From Nocardia farcinica (GTDB lineage Bacteria > Actinomycetota > Actinomycetes > Mycobacteriales > Mycobacteriaceae), in assembly GCF_001182745.1 (NCBI RefSeq), contig NZ_LN868939.1:682001-746000 (forward strand): DNA of 64,000 bases, in the 5' to 3' direction. Below, piece by piece: positions 62,108-64,000 of this stretch. A program made the position numbers and the translations under genes. The notes beneath the pieces were generated by a model. The model was not told the origin of the DNA, searched no databases, and saw only the letters and a program-made list of their open reading frames with translations. Each line of letters begins with the position of its first letter. Within the stretch, counting starts at the first letter, position 1.

Positions 62108-62653
62108 TCAGTACGCCGCGCGCTGCCGCGGTGTGGTGGCGGTGGTGCGGGTCGCACCGATCACCTCGGCCAGCTCCGGCCGGTAGTCGCCCTCCGGCGC
62201 CGAGACCCAGGTGCGATAGCCGGTCTGCTCGTCGGCCGGTGAGGGCAGCACGATCCGGCTGCCCGGCAGCGCGACCGACGCGCACACCCGGAACAGGTCC
62301 GCGAACAAGACCATGTCCAGGTAGGAGTTGTCGTTCGGCCCGGTGAGGAAGGTCCACCGGTCCGAGCGCGGGTGCGCGATGATCGGGCAGCGCGGCGGCC
62401 CGCCGAGCAGCTCGCGCACCTTCGCGCCGAGCGGAGCGGGCATCACCACCGCGCCGACCGCGCCCACTTCGAGCATGATGCGCCCGAGCGCGGGATCGAC
62501 GACGGCGAAGAGCCGATGATCGGTGCGGTAGCGGCGACAGCGGACGAAAGCGTCTTCGCGGAGCGGAGTGCGGCCCGCGGCCGAGCGCGGTGACCGCGGC
62601 TGCGCGGTGTCGAGCGAACGGTGACTGCCAGAACCAGTGCGGGACGTGCTCAT
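62108..62653 (-). CDS. Hypothetical protein divergent from the XRE-DUF5753 gene
   Basis: Protein of 181 aa. It has HPRSDRWTFLTGPND and a C-terminal part with VALPGSRIVLPSPADEQTGYRTWVSAPEGDYRP, a pattern I have seen in unnamed actinobacterial proteins encoded next to XRE and DUF397 regulators. No catalytic motif is evident. The intergenic 129 bp with the regulator likely contains both promoters. Confidence 0.7.
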   Translation of the reverse strand: MSTSRTGSGSHRSLDTAQPRSPRSAAGRTPLREDAFVRCRRYRTDHRLFAVVDPALGRIMLEVGAVGAVVMPAPLGAKVRELLGGPPRCPIIAHPRSDRWTFLTGPNDNSYLDMVLFADLFRVCASVALPGSRIVLPSPADEQTGYRTWVSAPEGDYRPELAEVIGATRTTATTPRQRAAY

Positions 62654-62782
62654 GACGAACCTCGCCTCGGTGCGGAGTGGACCTTTCGGGTGTAACCAAC
62701 CGCTGTCTCGACAGTAGACCCGGGCAACTGCGCTGACAATAGTCACCGCCGATGCGGTGGTCACGAAGTAGCATCGCCTGGC

Positions 62783-63643
62783 ATGGCACCCGTCTCGCCG
62801 ACCGTCGCGCGCTGGGAGCTGGTGTTGCGGCTGCGTGAGCTGCGCGAACAGCGCGGCTTCGATTCCGCGGGATTCGCCCGCCGGGTCGGCTTCACCCCGG
62901 CCAACTGGTCGCACGTGGAGAACGGCAGGCGAGTGCTGACCGCACGGACGATCGGCCCGGTGCTCGACGTGCTGGAGGTGCCCGACGACGAACGCGCGGA
63001 ACTGCTGGCGCTGTTGCAGGCGGGCAAGCAGCGCGGCTGGTGGAGCCGGTCCTCGGCGCTGATCGGCCCGGAGTTGCAGCGGTTGTACGGGATGGAGTAC
63101 GGCGCGCAGAGCATCCGCAGCTACGACAGCCTGATCGTCCCGGGCCTGTTGCAGACCGAGGACTACGCGCGTGCCCTGATCAGCGCGGACGTGATGATCC
63201 GTCCGGTGCAGGTCGACCAGCTCGTCGCGATCCGCCTGCGCCGCCAGCAGCGGCTGCGCGGACCCGACCGCGTGGAACTCACCGCGATCGTCGGCGAGGC
63301 CACCCTGCGGCAGCAGACCGGCGGCCCGCAGGTGCTGCGCGGGCAGCTCGAGCATCTGGCCCGGCTCGTCGACGAACTCGACACCCTGGAGGTGCGGGTC
63401 ATCCCGTTCACGGCGACGGCGGGCGCGATCCTGGGCGGGTCCAGCTTCCATCTGCTCGACTTCGCAAGCGAGCAGCTACCGACGTTCGGCTGGGCCGAGA
63501 GCGCCGTGTTCGGCGGCCCGGTGGAAGATCCCGAGCTGGTGCGCGATCTCGGCTTCGCCTATCTACGCGCCCTCGACCAGGCACTCTCTCGCGCCGACTC
63601 CGCAGCGCTGATCAGGCGTTACGCTTCCGGAGTAGACTCCTGA
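62783..63643 (+). CDS. XRE-type helix-turn-helix regulator with DUF5753
   Basis: Regulator of 286 aa of the WhiJ-like class in actinomycetes. The helix-turn-helix is at about 17-60 (LRELREQRGFDSAGFARRVGFTPANWSHVENGRR), the DUF5753 domain spans about 95-275 with QRGWWSRSSALIG and IVPGLLQTEDYARAL. These proteins pair with DUF397 partners; the next gene, 2 bp away, is one. Target and signal are unknown. Confidence 0.93.
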   Translation: MAPVSPTVARWELVLRLRELREQRGFDSAGFARRVGFTPANWSHVENGRRVLTARTIGPVLDVLEVPDDERAELLALLQAGKQRGWWSRSSALIGPELQRLYGMEYGAQSIRSYDSLIVPGLLQTEDYARALISADVMIRPVQVDQLVAIRLRRQQRLRGPDRVELTAIVGEATLRQQTGGPQVLRGQLEHLARLVDELDTLEVRVIPFTATAGAILGGSSFHLLDFASEQLPTFGWAESAVFGGPVEDPELVRDLGFAYLRALDQALSRADSAALIRRYASGVDS

Positions 63644-63645
63644 TC

Positions 63646-64000
63646 ATGGCCACCACCGCGGGGGCCCGGTCGGGTGACACCGGCTGGTTCACCTCGAGCC
63701 GTTCGAACAACGGCAACCAGTGCGTCGAGGTCCGCTTCGACGGCGAGGCCGTGCTGATCCGCGACAGCAAATATCGTCGCGACCCGGCCGCCGATCCCGC
63801 CGCCGAGCCGGTGATCACCGTGCCCGCGACACTGTGGTCCGACTTCCTGGGTGCCCTGCGCGCGGGCCGCCCCCATCCCGGTCTCGGCACCGAGCCCACC
63901 GCCGACGGCGGCATGTTCCTGCGGCACGGCGCGATCACCCTGCGCTACACCGCCGCGGAGTGGCAGGCGTTTCTGGCGGGCGTGCACGACCGCGAGTTCG
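63646..64000 (+). CDS. DUF397 protein (cut by window edge)
   Basis: The frame runs out of the window after about 118 codons. A DUF397 core (WFTSSRSNNGNQCVEVRF, then VLIRDSKY and VITVPATLWSDFL) is followed by a second similar C-terminal half (LRYTAAEWQAFLAGVHDREF). Typical members are about 65-75 aa, so this one is longer and seems to repeat the end of the domain. It is probably coupled to the upstream regulator and may act as its antagonist, as in whiJ-type pairs. Confidence 0.85.
   Translation, partial: MATTAGARSGDTGWFTSSRSNNGNQCVEVRFDGEAVLIRDSKYRRDPAADPAAEPVITVPATLWSDFLGALRAGRPHPGLGTEPTADGGMFLRHGAITLRYTAAEWQAFLAGVHDREF

Overview
The window is a GC-rich chromosomal segment around the replication origin of a mycolata actinomycete, most likely Nocardia or a very close relative. 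The gene order (pbpA-pknA-pknB, pabA, crgA, gyrA-gyrB, recF, dnaN, oriC, dnaA, rpmH-rnpA-yidD-yidC-khpB-rsmG, parA-parB, cwlM-trxA-trxB, anti-sigma-sigM, murJ, DUF6049, Nudix, pcnA) is the one known from Mycobacterium tuberculosis, but a rhomboid protease occupies the ppiA position and an alpha/beta hydrolase lies between gyrB and the Rv0004-type gene.

Left arm (1-22 kb). A PBP and two Ser/Thr kinases controlling cell-wall growth run toward the origin. Next come a CBS protein, a reductase-deaminase fusion, PabA, CrgA, a PH-like membrane protein, a rhomboid protease, a DrrAB-type exporter and an acyl-CoA dehydrogenase-like gene. After two tRNAs (Ala, Ile), with a tiny DLW-39 gene between them, follow the DUF3566 protein, GyrA, GyrB, a hydrolase, a DUF721 protein and RecF.

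Origin (22-27 kb). dnaN and dnaA flank an 841-bp oriC. It holds many DnaA boxes, an AT-rich tract beside a TAG-triplet array that looks like the DnaA-trio unwinding element, and two copies of a 46-bp module with CCTCGAGG palindromes. A second DnaA-box group lies in the dnaA-rpmH gap. DnaA has an unusually long linker with a six-residue (D/E)Y periodicity.

Right arm (27-42.5 kb). The rpmH to rsmG block for protein biogenesis is followed by about 4.15 kb without a convincing gene. This stretch carries three tandem-repeat arrays and, at its right edge, a cluster of parS-like sites leading into parA-parB. Then come a GNAT-like gene, CwlM (amidase fold without the usual zinc histidine, the known PknB/MurA regulator), thioredoxin and its reductase, and an ECF sigma factor with its membrane anti-sigma.

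Far right (42.5-64 kb). A very large MurJ flippase with pseudokinase and C-terminal sensor-like domains, a DUF6049 surface protein, a Nudix hydrolase and the CCA-adding enzyme are followed by accessory genes. These are 5-oxoprolinase (pxpA-pxpB-pxpC), a secreted DUF4185 protein (possible endo-D-arabinanase), a MarR regulator divergent from a SnoaL-like gene, an MFS transporter, a second Nudix enzyme, a pirin, a DUF4190 protein, and an XRE-DUF5753/DUF397 regulatory pair with a divergent partner. Cell-wall control recurs across the window: PBP, PknA/PknB, CwlM, MurJ and the arabinan-directed candidate. No insertion sequence, prophage or CRISPR array was seen.
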